A stretch of 64,000 bases of DNA from Ferrovibrio sp041906005 (GTDB lineage Bacteria > Pseudomonadota > Alphaproteobacteria > Ferrovibrionales > Ferrovibrionaceae): positions 2,604,001 through 2,668,000 of the forward strand of contig NZ_JAYRJY010000001.1 in assembly GCF_041906005.1 (NCBI RefSeq). Direction: 5' to 3'. Position 1 is the first letter of the stretch; each line of letters opens with the position of its first letter. Positions 16,452 through 25,199 of the stretch are shown here, in pieces. The position numbers and the translations under genes were made by a program. The notes below the pieces were generated by a model. That model was not told the origin of the DNA and ran no database searches. It was given only the letters and a program-made list of their open reading frames with translations.

Positions 16452-17340
16452 ACGCAGTCTGGCCGGGGCCACGTCTGCGCTGGATGCCGGCCATTGGCGG
16501 GGCATCCTGTTTATGCTGCTTGGTACGGCTTTGTTCACCTTCAACGACGCGCTGGGCAAGTGGATGGTGGCCAGCGTGGCCGTCGGCCAGTTGCTGTTCA
16601 TCCGTTCGACGGCGGCATTGGCTGTTCTATTGCCCATGGTGCATCGCGCCGGCTGGCGCCAGGTTTTTGTGCTGGAACAACCCGGCCGGCATGCCGTTCG
16701 CCTGGCATTGATCGTGGCGGAAGTGGCCTGCTTCTATCTCGCCGTGCGCCACCTGCCGCTGGCCGATGTGATGGCGGTGTATCAGGCCACGCCGCTGATC
16801 GTCACCGTGCTGGCCATCCCTTTGCTGGGCGAGACCGTCGGCTGGCGCCGCGGTATTGCCGTGGCGGTCGGATTTGGTGGGGTGCTTCTGGTGCTGCAGC
16901 CGCAAGCCGGTGTCTTTACCGCGCCAGCGCTGATCGCCCTGGCCGGCAGTTTCGCCTATGCGCTGATGATGATCGCCACGCGCAAGCTGCGTTCAACCGG
17001 CGCGCTGTCGCTGATTGTCTATCACACGCTGGCAGTCGGCGCAGCGGGGCTGCTGACCCTGCCCTGGGGGTGGTCCCCGGTGGGTGCGCTGGACATCGCC
17101 TATCTGGCATTGATCGGCGTGGTTGCCACGCTGGCGCATATGAGCATGAACCAGGCGCTGCGGCTGGCGCCGGCGGCCGTGGTGGTACCCTACACTTATA
17201 CCTCGCTGCTGTGGGCGATCCTGCTCGGCTGGCTGTTCTTTGCCGACCTGCCGACCGTTCCGATGCTGGCCGGCGCCGGGATCATCGTCGCCAGCGGCCT
17301 GTTCGTTCTGCATCGCGAGCGGCTGGCCAAGCCGACATAA
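16444..17340 (+). CDS. DMT-superfamily (EamA) permease
   Basis: 298 residues from a GTG at 16444, with GGGAG about 8 bp upstream, overlapping the GntR stop by 8 bp. Ten hydrophobic segments in two EamA halves; the first includes LFTFNDALGKWMVA and the second ends in LAPAAVVVPYTYTSLLWAILLGWLFFADLP, a common EamA signature. Such 10-helix permeases move amino acids, nucleosides or sugar metabolites in or out. Its position between the GntR regulator and the dehydratase suggests transport of a sugar acid or overflow product (inference). Confidence 0.88.
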   Translation: MAERSLAGATSALDAGHWRGILFMLLGTALFTFNDALGKWMVASVAVGQLLFIRSTAALAVLLPMVHRAGWRQVFVLEQPGRHAVRLALIVAEVACFYLAVRHLPLADVMAVYQATPLIVTVLAIPLLGETVGWRRGIAVAVGFGGVLLVLQPQAGVFTAPALIALAGSFAYALMMIATRKLRSTGALSLIVYHTLAVGAAGLLTLPWGWSPVGALDIAYLALIGVVATLAHMSMNQALRLAPAAVVVPYTYTSLLWAILLGWLFFADLPTVPMLAGAGIIVASGLFVLHRERLAKPT

Positions 17341-17366
17341 GCCGATATTGATTAGGGAGTGAAACG

Positions 17367-19151
17367 ATGACCGAGAAAAAGAAAAAGCCGCTGCGCAGCC
17401 GGGAGTGGTTCGACAATCCGCATGATCCGGGCATGACGGCGTTGTATCTGGAACGCTATCTGAATTTTGGCCTGACGCTGGCCGAGTTGCGCGGTGGCAA
17501 ACCGATCATCGGCATCGCCCAGTCGGGCAGCGATCTGTCGCCCTGCAATCGCCATCACCTGGAACTTGCCAATCGCGTGCGCGACGGCATTCGTGATGCC
17601 GGCGGCATTCCTTTCGAGTTTCCTACTCATCCGATCCAGGAAACCGGCAAGCGGCCGACGGCGGCACTGGACCGGAACCTGCTTTATCTCGGTCTGGCTG
17701 AATTGCTCTATTCCTACCCGCTGGATGGCGTGGTGCTGACGACGGGCTGCGACAAAACCACGCCGGGCATGCTGATGGCCGCCGCCACGGTGGACATCCC
17801 CGCCATCGTACTGTCGGGCGGGCCGATGCTGGATGGCTGGTACAAAGGGCAATTGGCCGGTTCGGGTACGGTGATCTGGTATGCGCGTCAGGAACTGGCG
17901 GCCGGCCGCATCAATTACGATGAATTCCTGGCCATGGTGGCGTCATCGGCGCCCAGCCCGGGCCATTGCAACACGATGGGCACCGCGCTCTCCATGAACA
18001 GCATGGCCGAGGCGCTGGGCATGTCGCTGCCGGGCTGTGCCTCGATCCCGGCCCCCTACCGCGAACGGGCCCAGATGGCCTACGAAACCGGCCGCCGCGC
18101 GGTGGAGATCGTGCACGAGGACCTACGGCCCTCCAAGATCATGACGCGCAAGGCTTTCGAGAATGCCATCGTGGCGGCCAGCGCATTGGGTGCCTCCACC
18201 AACTGTCCGCCGCATCTGAACGCGATCGCCCGCCACATGGGCGTGGAACTGCATGTGAAGGACTGGGACAAGGTCGGCTACAACATTCCGCTGTTGGTCA
18301 ACTGCATGCCGGCTGGCGCCCATCTGGGCGAAGGGTTCCACCGTGCCGGCGGCGTGCCGGTAGTGATGCGCGAATTGCTGGAGGCCGGCAAGCTGCATGC
18401 CGATGCCCTCACGGTCAATGGCCGCACCATGGGAGAGAATGTGAAGGACGCCGTGTGCGAGGATCGCGATGTGATCCGGCCTTACGCCCAGCCGCTGCTG
18501 CCCGAGGCCGGCTTCGCCGTGCTGTCTGGCACATTGTTCGAGTCGGCGGTGATGAAAACCTCGGTGATCTCGGCCGAGTTCCGGCGCCAGTATCTGGAGC
18601 GCCCGGGTGACCCGAATGCCTTCGAAGGTACGGCCATCGTGTTCGAGGGGCCGGAGGATTACCACGCCCGCATCAACGATCCGGCCCTGCCGATCGACGA
18701 AAACAGCATTCTGGTGATTCGCAATACCGGGCCGGTGGGTTATCCGGGAGCGGCAGAAGTCGTGAACATGCTGCCGCCAGACCGTTTGGTGAAGCAGGGC
18801 ATCAATCTCTTGCCCTGTATCGGAGATGGCCGCCAGAGCGGCACCTCGGCAAGCCCATCGATCCTCAATGCTTCGCCCGAGGCTGCTGTGGGTGGCGGGC
18901 TTGCCCTGCTGAAAACGGGCGACCGGATTCGCATCGACCTGACCAAGCGGAGCGCCGACATCCTAATTACCAGCGAAGAACTGGAGAAACGGCGCAAGGC
19001 CTGGACACCGCCGCAACTGGTGAACCAGACGCCGTGGCAGGAATTGCAGCGTCGGTATGTCGGGCAGTTGTCCACCGGGGGCTGTCTGGATTTTGCCACG
19101 GGATATCAGCGTATTGCCGAGACTTTCGGTGTACCCCGGCACAACCACTGA
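17367..19151 (+). CDS. IlvD/Edd-family sugar-acid dehydratase (arabinonate/xylonate type)
   Basis: 594 residues, with AGGGAG upstream. Typical IlvD/Edd features: SRDWFDNP-like opening (SREWFDNPHDPGMTALYLER), LSPCNRHH and TTGCDKTTP cysteines for the [2Fe-2S] cluster, PSPGHCNTMGTA with the third Cys, and DGRQSGTSASPSILNASPE near the end. The full pattern and length match bacterial D-xylonate, L-arabinonate and related aldonate dehydratases rather than dihydroxy-acid dehydratase. The product would be a 2-keto-3-deoxy acid, feeding the kinases and aldolase of the island. It lies 26 bp after the DMT gene. This is the second, unrelated dehydratase of the cluster. Confidence 0.92.
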   Translation: MTEKKKKPLRSREWFDNPHDPGMTALYLERYLNFGLTLAELRGGKPIIGIAQSGSDLSPCNRHHLELANRVRDGIRDAGGIPFEFPTHPIQETGKRPTAALDRNLLYLGLAELLYSYPLDGVVLTTGCDKTTPGMLMAAATVDIPAIVLSGGPMLDGWYKGQLAGSGTVIWYARQELAAGRINYDEFLAMVASSAPSPGHCNTMGTALSMNSMAEALGMSLPGCASIPAPYRERAQMAYETGRRAVEIVHEDLRPSKIMTRKAFENAIVAASALGASTNCPPHLNAIARHMGVELHVKDWDKVGYNIPLLVNCMPAGAHLGEGFHRAGGVPVVMRELLEAGKLHADALTVNGRTMGENVKDAVCEDRDVIRPYAQPLLPEAGFAVLSGTLFESAVMKTSVISAEFRRQYLERPGDPNAFEGTAIVFEGPEDYHARINDPALPIDENSILVIRNTGPVGYPGAAEVVNMLPPDRLVKQGINLLPCIGDGRQSGTSASPSILNASPEAAVGGGLALLKTGDRIRIDLTKRSADILITSEELEKRRKAWTPPQLVNQTPWQELQRRYVGQLSTGGCLDFATGYQRIAETFGVPRHNH

Positions 19152-19225
19152 GCGGCTGCGCGCAAGCAGTACACGTATCATCGATTAGCCAGTACGCGTC
19201 AGCTCTAAGTCTAAGCATTCAGGGC

Positions 19226-19264
19226 TTGGCAGGTGATTTTGTGCTGGCTAAACTGATATATGAG
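19226..19264 (+). promoter_or_regulatory. Promoter and GntR operator copy 3 of the ABC importer operon
   Basis: A -35 TTGGCA (19226-19231), 17-bp spacer and -10 TAAACT (19249-19254) run directly into CTGATATATGAG (19253-19264). The box overlaps the end of the -10 and the start site, an arrangement expected for repression. It differs by one base from the perfect palindrome of copy 1. The region 19152-19358 holds no gene; it also has a short repeat AACGGGTCA (two copies near 19315-19345). Confidence 0.75.
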
Positions 19265-19358
19265 ATGCTACGAAGGCACGCCACGTCGCATTGAAAACCG
19301 ACAGAAAAACCCACAACGGGTCAGACTCATAACGGGTCAGGTCAGGGAGGAATAAAAA

Positions 19359-20738
19359 ATGCGTAAGTCAGCCATGCGTAAAACCGCGGGGTGGGTTGTC
19401 GCCGCCGCTGTACTGGCCGGTGCCACGCCTGCACTGGCGCAGGAAAAGCTCACCGTCTGGTTCAACAAGGGCTTTTATCCAGCCGAGGATGTCGCGCTGA
19501 ACGCGGTGATCGACCGCTTCAAGCAGAAAACCGGCGTCACGGTCGAACTCAGCCTCTTCGGTGTGGAAGATATCATCACCAAGTCGGTGTCCGCCGTCGA
19601 AGCCAAAACGCCGCCCGATGTCGGCTTCGGCTGGACCTACGATTTCCGCACCGCCGGCAAATGGGCCTATGAAGGCAAGCTGGAAGACATGTCGGATATC
19701 ATCAATCCGATGAAGGACAAGTTCCTGCCCGGCGTGTTGGACACGGCTTTCCTGCAGGGCCCCGGAGGCAAGCGCGCCTACTACGGCATGCCGATCTACC
19801 AGCAGACCATGCATGCCAATTACTGGAAGGACATGGTCGAGGAGGCCGGTTTCAAGGAGACCGATATTCCCAAGGACTGGAAGGGATATTGGTCCTTCTG
19901 GTGCGACAAGGTGCAGCCGGCGCTGCGTGCCAAGGGCAAGCGCGTCTATGGCATCGGCCATCCGGCCTCGGTGGAAGCCTCCGACACCTTCTTCAGCTTC
20001 CTCTCCTACGTGAATGCCTATGATGCTTCGCCGGTCGACAAGGACGGCAAGCTGCGGATCAACGATCCGAAGGTGAAGGCAGGCATGGTTGCCGCGCTGA
20101 AGGACTATACCGACATCGTGGTGAAGGGCTGCACGCCACCCGGCTCGCTGTCCTGGAAGGATGTCGACAACAACGTGGCTTTCCACAACAAGACCACGCC
20201 GATGACGCATAACGCGACCATTTCTCTGCCTGGCAAGCACATGGATGACATGATGAATGCCAAGGAAGAGAAGGATCGTGCCCAGGCCAAGATCAACTAC
20301 TACGATCTGATCCGCACCACCAACTGGCCGGCCAAGCCCGATGGGCAGCCGCTGCCGAACCTGGTATCGATCAAGCTGGCCGTGGTGTTCGCCGATGCGC
20401 CAAACAAGAAGCGGGGCAAGGAATTTCTCGCCTTCCTGGCCCAGCCCGAGAACCTGACGCCCTATACCGAAGGTTCGCTCGGCCGCTGGTTCCCGGTCAC
20501 CAAGGAAGGTGCCGAACGCCCCTTCTGGCAGGAAGACCAGCATCGCAAGAATGTCTATCAGCAGTTCGTCAAACAACCCACCGTGCCGTTCCAGTTCGTT
20601 TATAACTACAAGTTCACCACGGTGAATGCGGAGAACGTCTGGGGCCGCGCCATGTCGCGCGTGGTACAGGACAAGGTTTCGCCCGAGCAGGCGGTCGACG
20701 AGATGTTCGCCCGCATCAAACAGCTCGTCGAAGGCTGA
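19359..20738 (+). CDS. ABC sugar transporter, periplasmic substrate-binding protein
   Basis: 459 residues, GGAGG upstream. Residues 1-27 are a signal peptide (MRKSAMRKTAG, hydrophobic run, cleavage after ATPALA). The mature protein has the family-1 extracellular solute-binding fold: LTVWFNKGFYP, FKQKTGVTVELSLFG, PDVGFGWTYDFRTA, and a C-terminal lobe with aromatic residues (WPAK, RWFPVTKEG). These proteins deliver mono- or oligosaccharides or glycerol-phosphate derivatives to CUT1 permeases. First gene of the importer operon, under operator copy 3. Substrate unknown; the neighbouring catabolic genes suggest an aldonate or its parent sugar. Confidence 0.92.
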   Translation: MRKSAMRKTAGWVVAAAVLAGATPALAQEKLTVWFNKGFYPAEDVALNAVIDRFKQKTGVTVELSLFGVEDIITKSVSAVEAKTPPDVGFGWTYDFRTAGKWAYEGKLEDMSDIINPMKDKFLPGVLDTAFLQGPGGKRAYYGMPIYQQTMHANYWKDMVEEAGFKETDIPKDWKGYWSFWCDKVQPALRAKGKRVYGIGHPASVEASDTFFSFLSYVNAYDASPVDKDGKLRINDPKVKAGMVAALKDYTDIVVKGCTPPGSLSWKDVDNNVAFHNKTTPMTHNATISLPGKHMDDMMNAKEEKDRAQAKINYYDLIRTTNWPAKPDGQPLPNLVSIKLAVVFADAPNKKRGKEFLAFLAQPENLTPYTEGSLGRWFPVTKEGAERPFWQEDQHRKNVYQQFVKQPTVPFQFVYNYKFTTVNAENVWGRAMSRVVQDKVSPEQAVDEMFARIKQLVEG

Positions 20739-20760
20739 GCGTAAGTAGCGGCTGATCGTC

Positions 20761-21639
20761 GTGGTTGCAGTGCTCGACGTGCAAGCCGGGGAAAAGGCCC
20801 CAGGACGCCTCTCGCAGGAGGCAACCTGGGGCCTGATTTTCCTGGTCCCCTATATCGTTCTGTTCATCGCCCTGGTGATCTATCCGGTCGGTTATGGCCT
20901 GATCCTGGGTTCCAACCCGAAAAGCTATGTGCGGCTTTGGACCGATCCGGTCTTTACGCGCACGATCGCCAACACGGCGATCTTCCTCGGGGTGGCGGTG
21001 AACCTGAAGCTGTTCCTTGCCTTGCTGCTTTCGGGCTTCTTCGTGCACGAACAGCGCTGGATCCGCTGGCTCAGCGTGATCTTCATCCTGCCCTGGGCGA
21101 TTCCATCGATCCCCACCATCCTATCCTTCCGCTGGATGCTGAATGCGGAATGGGGAATGCTCAATTCGCTGATTTTCCGCTTCACGCTGGAAGACGGCCC
21201 GAACTGGCTGCTCGATCGCTGGAGCGGGCTGGCCATGATCTGCGTCGTGCATATCTGGAAATATTTGCCCTTCTGGACCTTGATCATGCTGGCTGGCCGG
21301 CTGGCGATTCCGAAGGATTTATATGAATCCGCTGATGTGGACGGCGCCAGCACCCTGCAGAAATTCCGGTATGTCACCTTCCCGAGCATGCGGAACCTCT
21401 ACATCACCTGCACCCTGCTCTCGACCATCATGAGCCTGGGCGACTTCAACTCGATTTACTTGCTTACGGGCGGCGGCCCGGCCGATGCGACCCAGACCTT
21501 GGCAACCCTCGGCATCCGCTATGCCTTCGGCATGTCGGAGGTTGAGGTCGGCGTCTCCACCGTTGTCGTTGCCTTGCCGGTGATGTTGCCGCTGCTGATC
21601 CTGATGCTGCGGCGCATGAGGAAAGGCGAGCAGCCATGA
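20761..21639 (+). CDS. ABC sugar transporter permease 1 (CUT1, MalF-like)
   Basis: 292 residues from a GTG at 20761, 22 bp after the binding-protein gene; no strong ribosome site is visible. Six hydrophobic segments and the cytoplasmic EAA loop ESADVDGASTLQKFRYVTFP, which docks on the ATPase, are present. It pairs with the next permease through an ATGA overlap. The start at GTG is the first in the frame, and the residues before the first helix (about 20) are consistent with CUT1 permeases. Confidence 0.9.
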   Translation: MVAVLDVQAGEKAPGRLSQEATWGLIFLVPYIVLFIALVIYPVGYGLILGSNPKSYVRLWTDPVFTRTIANTAIFLGVAVNLKLFLALLLSGFFVHEQRWIRWLSVIFILPWAIPSIPTILSFRWMLNAEWGMLNSLIFRFTLEDGPNWLLDRWSGLAMICVVHIWKYLPFWTLIMLAGRLAIPKDLYESADVDGASTLQKFRYVTFPSMRNLYITCTLLSTIMSLGDFNSIYLLTGGGPADATQTLATLGIRYAFGMSEVEVGVSTVVVALPVMLPLLILMLRRMRKGEQP

Positions 21640-22472
21640 GGAAGATTTTCACCGAGGCGCGTCTCGCCCTGGTCGGAATCCTGATCCTGGTGTGGACGCT
21701 GATTCCGATCTACCACCTGTTTGTCATGTCGATCACGCCGCGCGTGGAAACCTTTGCCGGTGCGGTCTGGCCGTCGCGGCCGACGCTGGAGAATTATGAA
21801 ACGGTGGTGAACCAGGGGCATTACTATCTGGAGCATTTCTGGCAGCAATTGTGGAACAGCGCTTTCGTCGCGGTGATGGTCTGCCTGATCACCCTGGGGA
21901 TTTCGGCCACGGCCACTTTCGCCATCAGCCGTTTGAAGGTGCGGGGTGGGCGCCTGGTCTCCAACATGGCGTTGGCAACCTACCTCATTCCACCGGCTTT
22001 CCTTGCCATCCCGATGTACAAGGTAATGGGCATTTATGGTCTGCTGAACACGCAATGGTCGCTGATCCTGACCATGGTCACCTTCGCCTCGCCTTATGCG
22101 ATCTGGGTGCTGAAGCAATATGCCGACAAGCTGCCTTATGAGCTGGACGAGGCGGCGCGCATAGATGGCGCCAGCCCGCTGCAGATCTTCCGCCTGATCT
22201 ACTTGCCACTGATGGCGCCGTCTCTGGTTGCAATCGGCACCTATGCTTTGTTGCTGGCCTGGAATGAGTATCTATATGCCTTTCTGCTGCTGTCGGCCGA
22301 CAAAGAGATCACCCTGGCCGTGGCTTTGGGGCACTTTCTCACCACCGACGACGCACCATTCAACGTGCTGATGGCAACCGGTGCGGTTTACGCCCTGCCG
22401 CCGGCGGCAATCTACTATGCGTTCCGGCGTTATATGGTTTCCGGACTCACCGCGGGGGCGGTGAAGTCGTAA
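21636..22472 (+). CDS. ABC sugar transporter permease 2 (CUT1, MalG-like)
   Basis: 278 residues; ATG overlaps the first permease stop. Six hydrophobic segments with the EAA loop YELDEAARIDGASPLQIFRL followed by YLPLMAPSL, and a C-terminal YMVSGLTAGAVKS ending typical of MalG-type permeases. Together with the preceding gene it forms the heterodimeric channel in the inner membrane. The ATPase gene starts 36 bp downstream. Confidence 0.92.
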   Translation: MRKIFTEARLALVGILILVWTLIPIYHLFVMSITPRVETFAGAVWPSRPTLENYETVVNQGHYYLEHFWQQLWNSAFVAVMVCLITLGISATATFAISRLKVRGGRLVSNMALATYLIPPAFLAIPMYKVMGIYGLLNTQWSLILTMVTFASPYAIWVLKQYADKLPYELDEAARIDGASPLQIFRLIYLPLMAPSLVAIGTYALLLAWNEYLYAFLLLSADKEITLAVALGHFLTTDDAPFNVLMATGAVYALPPAAIYYAFRRYMVSGLTAGAVKS

Positions 22473-22508
22473 TCGATCAAAGACAAAAAGAGTGACAGGG
22501 AGTTCGAG

Positions 22509-23582
22509 ATGGCGAGTGTGAGTGTGGAGGGGGTGCGCAAACGCTATGGCGCACTGGAAGTGATCCACGGCATCGATATCGCAATTCCGGATGGCGAGTT
22601 CGTCGTTCTGGTCGGCCCATCGGGCTGCGGCAAATCCACGCTGCTGCGCATGATTGCCGGACTGGAGGAAATCTCGGGCGGGGTGGTGCGGATCGGTGAA
22701 CGCGCGGTGAATCACGTGCCGTCGAAGGACCGCGACATTGCCATGGTGTTCCAGAATTATGCGCTTTATCCCCATATGACCGTGCGCGAGAATATGGGCT
22801 TCTCGCTGAAACTCCGGAAAGCCGAGCAGGGCGTGATCGCCGAGCGGGTGCAGCGCGCCGCACAGATTCTCAGCCTGACCGAACTGCTCGATCGCTACCC
22901 CAAGCAATTATCCGGCGGCCAGCGCCAGCGCGTGGCCATGGGGCGCGCCATCGTGCGTAATCCCCAGGTTTTCCTGTTCGACGAGCCCCTGAGCAACCTG
23001 GATGCCAAGCTGCGCGTGCAGATGCGCACCGAGATCAAGGCGCTCCATCAACAGCTCAAAACCACATCGATCTATGTGACGCACGACCAGATCGAGGCCA
23101 TGACAATGGCTGACCGCATCGTGGTGATGCATGACGGTATCGTCGAACAGATCGGCACGCCGCTGGAGCTTTACGACACGCCTGCCAATCTGTTCGTGGC
23201 CGGATTCATCGGGTCCCCGGCAATCAATCTGATCCGCGGCATGCTGCGTCGAGATGGCGGCCGCAACTGGGTGGCGACCGAGGCGGGTATCGACCTGCCG
23301 CTGGGCAGCAATGTCGGCGGCCATGATGGCCAGTCCGTCGTCTATGGATTCCGGCCCGAGCATCTCACGCCGGTCGATGGCAGCGGCTTGCCGGTGCGGG
23401 TTGAGGTGGTGGAACCCACCGGCGCCAGCACCTTCGTCTATGCCGAACTGAGCGGCGCGCAGATCTGTGGCGTGTTCAGCGAACGGCGTGGCTTCACGGC
23501 GGGCGAGACACTGAATCTGATGCCCCAGCTTGATCGCGTGCATCTGTTCGATGCGGCCAGCGGTCGCCGCCTGGCGGCGTGA
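22509..23582 (+). CDS. ABC sugar transporter ATPase (MalK/UgpC type)
   Basis: 357 residues, GGGAG upstream. Walker A GPSGCGKST (36-44), Q-loop VFQNYALYPHM, signature LSGGQ (134-138), Walker B VFLFDEP (154-160) and switch His in VTHDQIEAM. Residues 235-355 form the MalK-type OB-fold/TOBE domain (VYGFRPEHLTPVD, VVEPTGASTFVYAEL). It energises the two CUT1 permeases. It is followed 24 bp later by the 2-keto-3-deoxygalactonate kinase gene, so uptake and phosphorylation genes are in one transcription unit. Confidence 0.94.
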   Translation: MASVSVEGVRKRYGALEVIHGIDIAIPDGEFVVLVGPSGCGKSTLLRMIAGLEEISGGVVRIGERAVNHVPSKDRDIAMVFQNYALYPHMTVRENMGFSLKLRKAEQGVIAERVQRAAQILSLTELLDRYPKQLSGGQRQRVAMGRAIVRNPQVFLFDEPLSNLDAKLRVQMRTEIKALHQQLKTTSIYVTHDQIEAMTMADRIVVMHDGIVEQIGTPLELYDTPANLFVAGFIGSPAINLIRGMLRRDGGRNWVATEAGIDLPLGSNVGGHDGQSVVYGFRPEHLTPVDGSGLPVRVEVVEPTGASTFVYAELSGAQICGVFSERRGFTAGETLNLMPQLDRVHLFDAASGRRLAA

Positions 23583-23606
23583 TTCGGCGCTGCCCGGCAT
23601 CGACCG

Positions 23607-24488
23607 ATGATCGGGATAGATTGGGGTGGCAGCGGGTTCCGTGCCTATCGGATTGGGCCTGATGGAAGTGTGCTGGAGCGGCGGGCGGCCGCCTCCGGTA
23701 TCGCCGGCCTTGAAGAAGGCACAGATTATCCGGCGGTCCTGCAACAGCGGATCGGCGACTGGCTGGCAGCCGATACGGGGCCAGTGCTGTTGTCGGGCAT
23801 GGTGGGCAGCCGGCAGGGCTGGCGCGAGGCAGCCTATGTAACCTGCCCGGCTGGCTTGACCGATTTGGCTGCAGCGTGCTGTCCGGTCGAGATCGGTAAC
23901 GGACGTATAGGCCATATCGTTCCGGGCCTGTCCTGCCGCGATGCCAACGGGGTGCCCGATGTAATGCGCGGCGAGGAGATGCAGCTCTTTGGCCTCGATC
24001 TGCCGGTTGGTGCCGCGATGGCCGTTCTGCCTGGTACCCATTCCAAGCACGCACATCTGCTGGATGGCCGGGTGACCGGATTTTCCACCATGATGACGGG
24101 AGAGATTTTCGCGCTGCTGTCGAGCCACGGGCTGATCGCGGCCATGCTGCCTCAGAAGGAAACGGATTTCGATGAAGCAGGTTTTCATGCCGGTGTACTG
24201 GCATCGGGGCAGCCGGGCGGGCTGCTGCATCATCTGTTCGGGGTGCGCAGCCGGCGCCTGTTCGGGGAACTGGCCATGGCGGCAGCGCCCGATTTTCTCT
24301 CCGGACTGCTTATCGGACACGAGCTGCGCGACACGATCTGGCGGGGGCAAGCCCAAATCATTGCTGGTCAGAACCTGGCAAAGCGGTATCTTAAAGCCTG
24401 CGGCTGGCTTGGAATCGCAGCTGCCATTGCTCCGGAAGATGCCGCGGCTCGCGGCTTGTACCGTCTGAGCCGCTTTCTGCCCGGATAA
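23607..24488 (+). CDS. dgoK: 2-keto-3-deoxygalactonate kinase
   Basis: 293 residues. Begins MIGIDWGGSGFRAYRIGPDG, the DgoK nucleotide-binding start, then VLLSGMVGSRQGWREAAYV, an internal GEEMQLFG, VLPGTHSKHAHL and STMMTGEIFALLSSHG, all family motifs. DgoK phosphorylates 2-keto-3-deoxy-D-galactonate at O6 in the De Ley-Doudoroff route. It is 24 bp after the ABC ATPase gene and 36 bp before the aldolase, giving the last two phosphorylative steps in order. Confidence 0.92.
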   Translation: MIGIDWGGSGFRAYRIGPDGSVLERRAAASGIAGLEEGTDYPAVLQQRIGDWLAADTGPVLLSGMVGSRQGWREAAYVTCPAGLTDLAAACCPVEIGNGRIGHIVPGLSCRDANGVPDVMRGEEMQLFGLDLPVGAAMAVLPGTHSKHAHLLDGRVTGFSTMMTGEIFALLSSHGLIAAMLPQKETDFDEAGFHAGVLASGQPGGLLHHLFGVRSRRLFGELAMAAAPDFLSGLLIGHELRDTIWRGQAQIIAGQNLAKRYLKACGWLGIAAAIAPEDAAARGLYRLSRFLPG

Positions 24489-24524
24489 ACCAGAGCGCTG
24501 GACAAACAGCCTTGGGAGGGCGCC

Positions 24525-25199
24525 ATGAAAAGCTTTTCGGCCTGGCTACAGGATTGCCCGCTGATCGCCATTCTGCGCGGCATTCGCCCTGACGAAGCCG
24601 TTGAGGTCGGCGATGCTCTGTTTGACGCCGGTTTCCGCATCATCGAGGTGCCACTCAATTCACCCGACCCGATGGACAGTATCGCCGCATTGTCCAAGCA
24701 TTTCGGCGACCGTGCCCTGATTGGTGCCGGTACGGTGATCGATCCCGGCTGCATCAAGCGGGTGGCGATGTCGGGCGGGCATCTGATCGTGGCACCGAAC
24801 GCCAATCCCGATGTCGTTCACAAGGCAAAGATCCTGGATATGGCCGCGGTGCCTGGCGTGTTCACGCCCACCGAGGCATTCGCGATGATCGCGGAGGGTG
24901 CCGATGCCCTGAAACTGTTTCCTGCCGAGGCGGCCAGCCCGGTGGTGCTCAAGAGCCTGCGTGCCGTGTTGCCGCCGCGTTTGCCGGTATTGCCAGTCGG
25001 CGGTATTCATCCTGAGGATTTCGCCAGCTGGCAGGCGGCCGGTGCGGCTGGTTTTGGCCTGGGTTCGGCGCTGTACAAGCCAGGCTTCACCGCCCGCAAG
25101 GTAGCCAAGCGGGCCAAGCGGATTATGGCAGCGCTGGGCGGTGCTCAGAGGAATTTGGCGGCAATGTCGGTAGAAGAGGCACGGCCGACGCTGTCGTAA
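24525..25199 (+). CDS. dgoA: 2-keto-3-deoxy-6-phospho-galactonate/gluconate aldolase
   Basis: 224 residues, GGGAGGG upstream. A class I (Schiff-base) KDPG-aldolase TIM barrel: LIAILRGIRPDEA, E41 in IIEVPLNSP, GAGTV, VAPNANPDV, and the lysine loop ALKLFPAEA (K130). The PLNSPDPMDSI region and FPAEAASP fit the DgoA (galactonate) branch better than Eda. It would give pyruvate plus glyceraldehyde-3-phosphate. The last 55 bp overlap the convergent patatin gene, so the C-terminal tail (about 18 residues beyond the barrel) may be poorly constrained. Confidence 0.9.
   Translation: MKSFSAWLQDCPLIAILRGIRPDEAVEVGDALFDAGFRIIEVPLNSPDPMDSIAALSKHFGDRALIGAGTVIDPGCIKRVAMSGGHLIVAPNANPDVVHKAKILDMAAVPGVFTPTEAFAMIAEGADALKLFPAEAASPVVLKSLRAVLPPRLPVLPVGGIHPEDFASWQAAGAAGFGLGSALYKPGFTARKVAKRAKRIMAALGGAQRNLAAMSVEEARPTLS

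Noticed and set aside
22908..24356. 482-codon minus-strand frame across the ABC ATPase and dgoK
   Set aside because: Spans two well-supported plus-strand genes; composition typical of a shadow frame.
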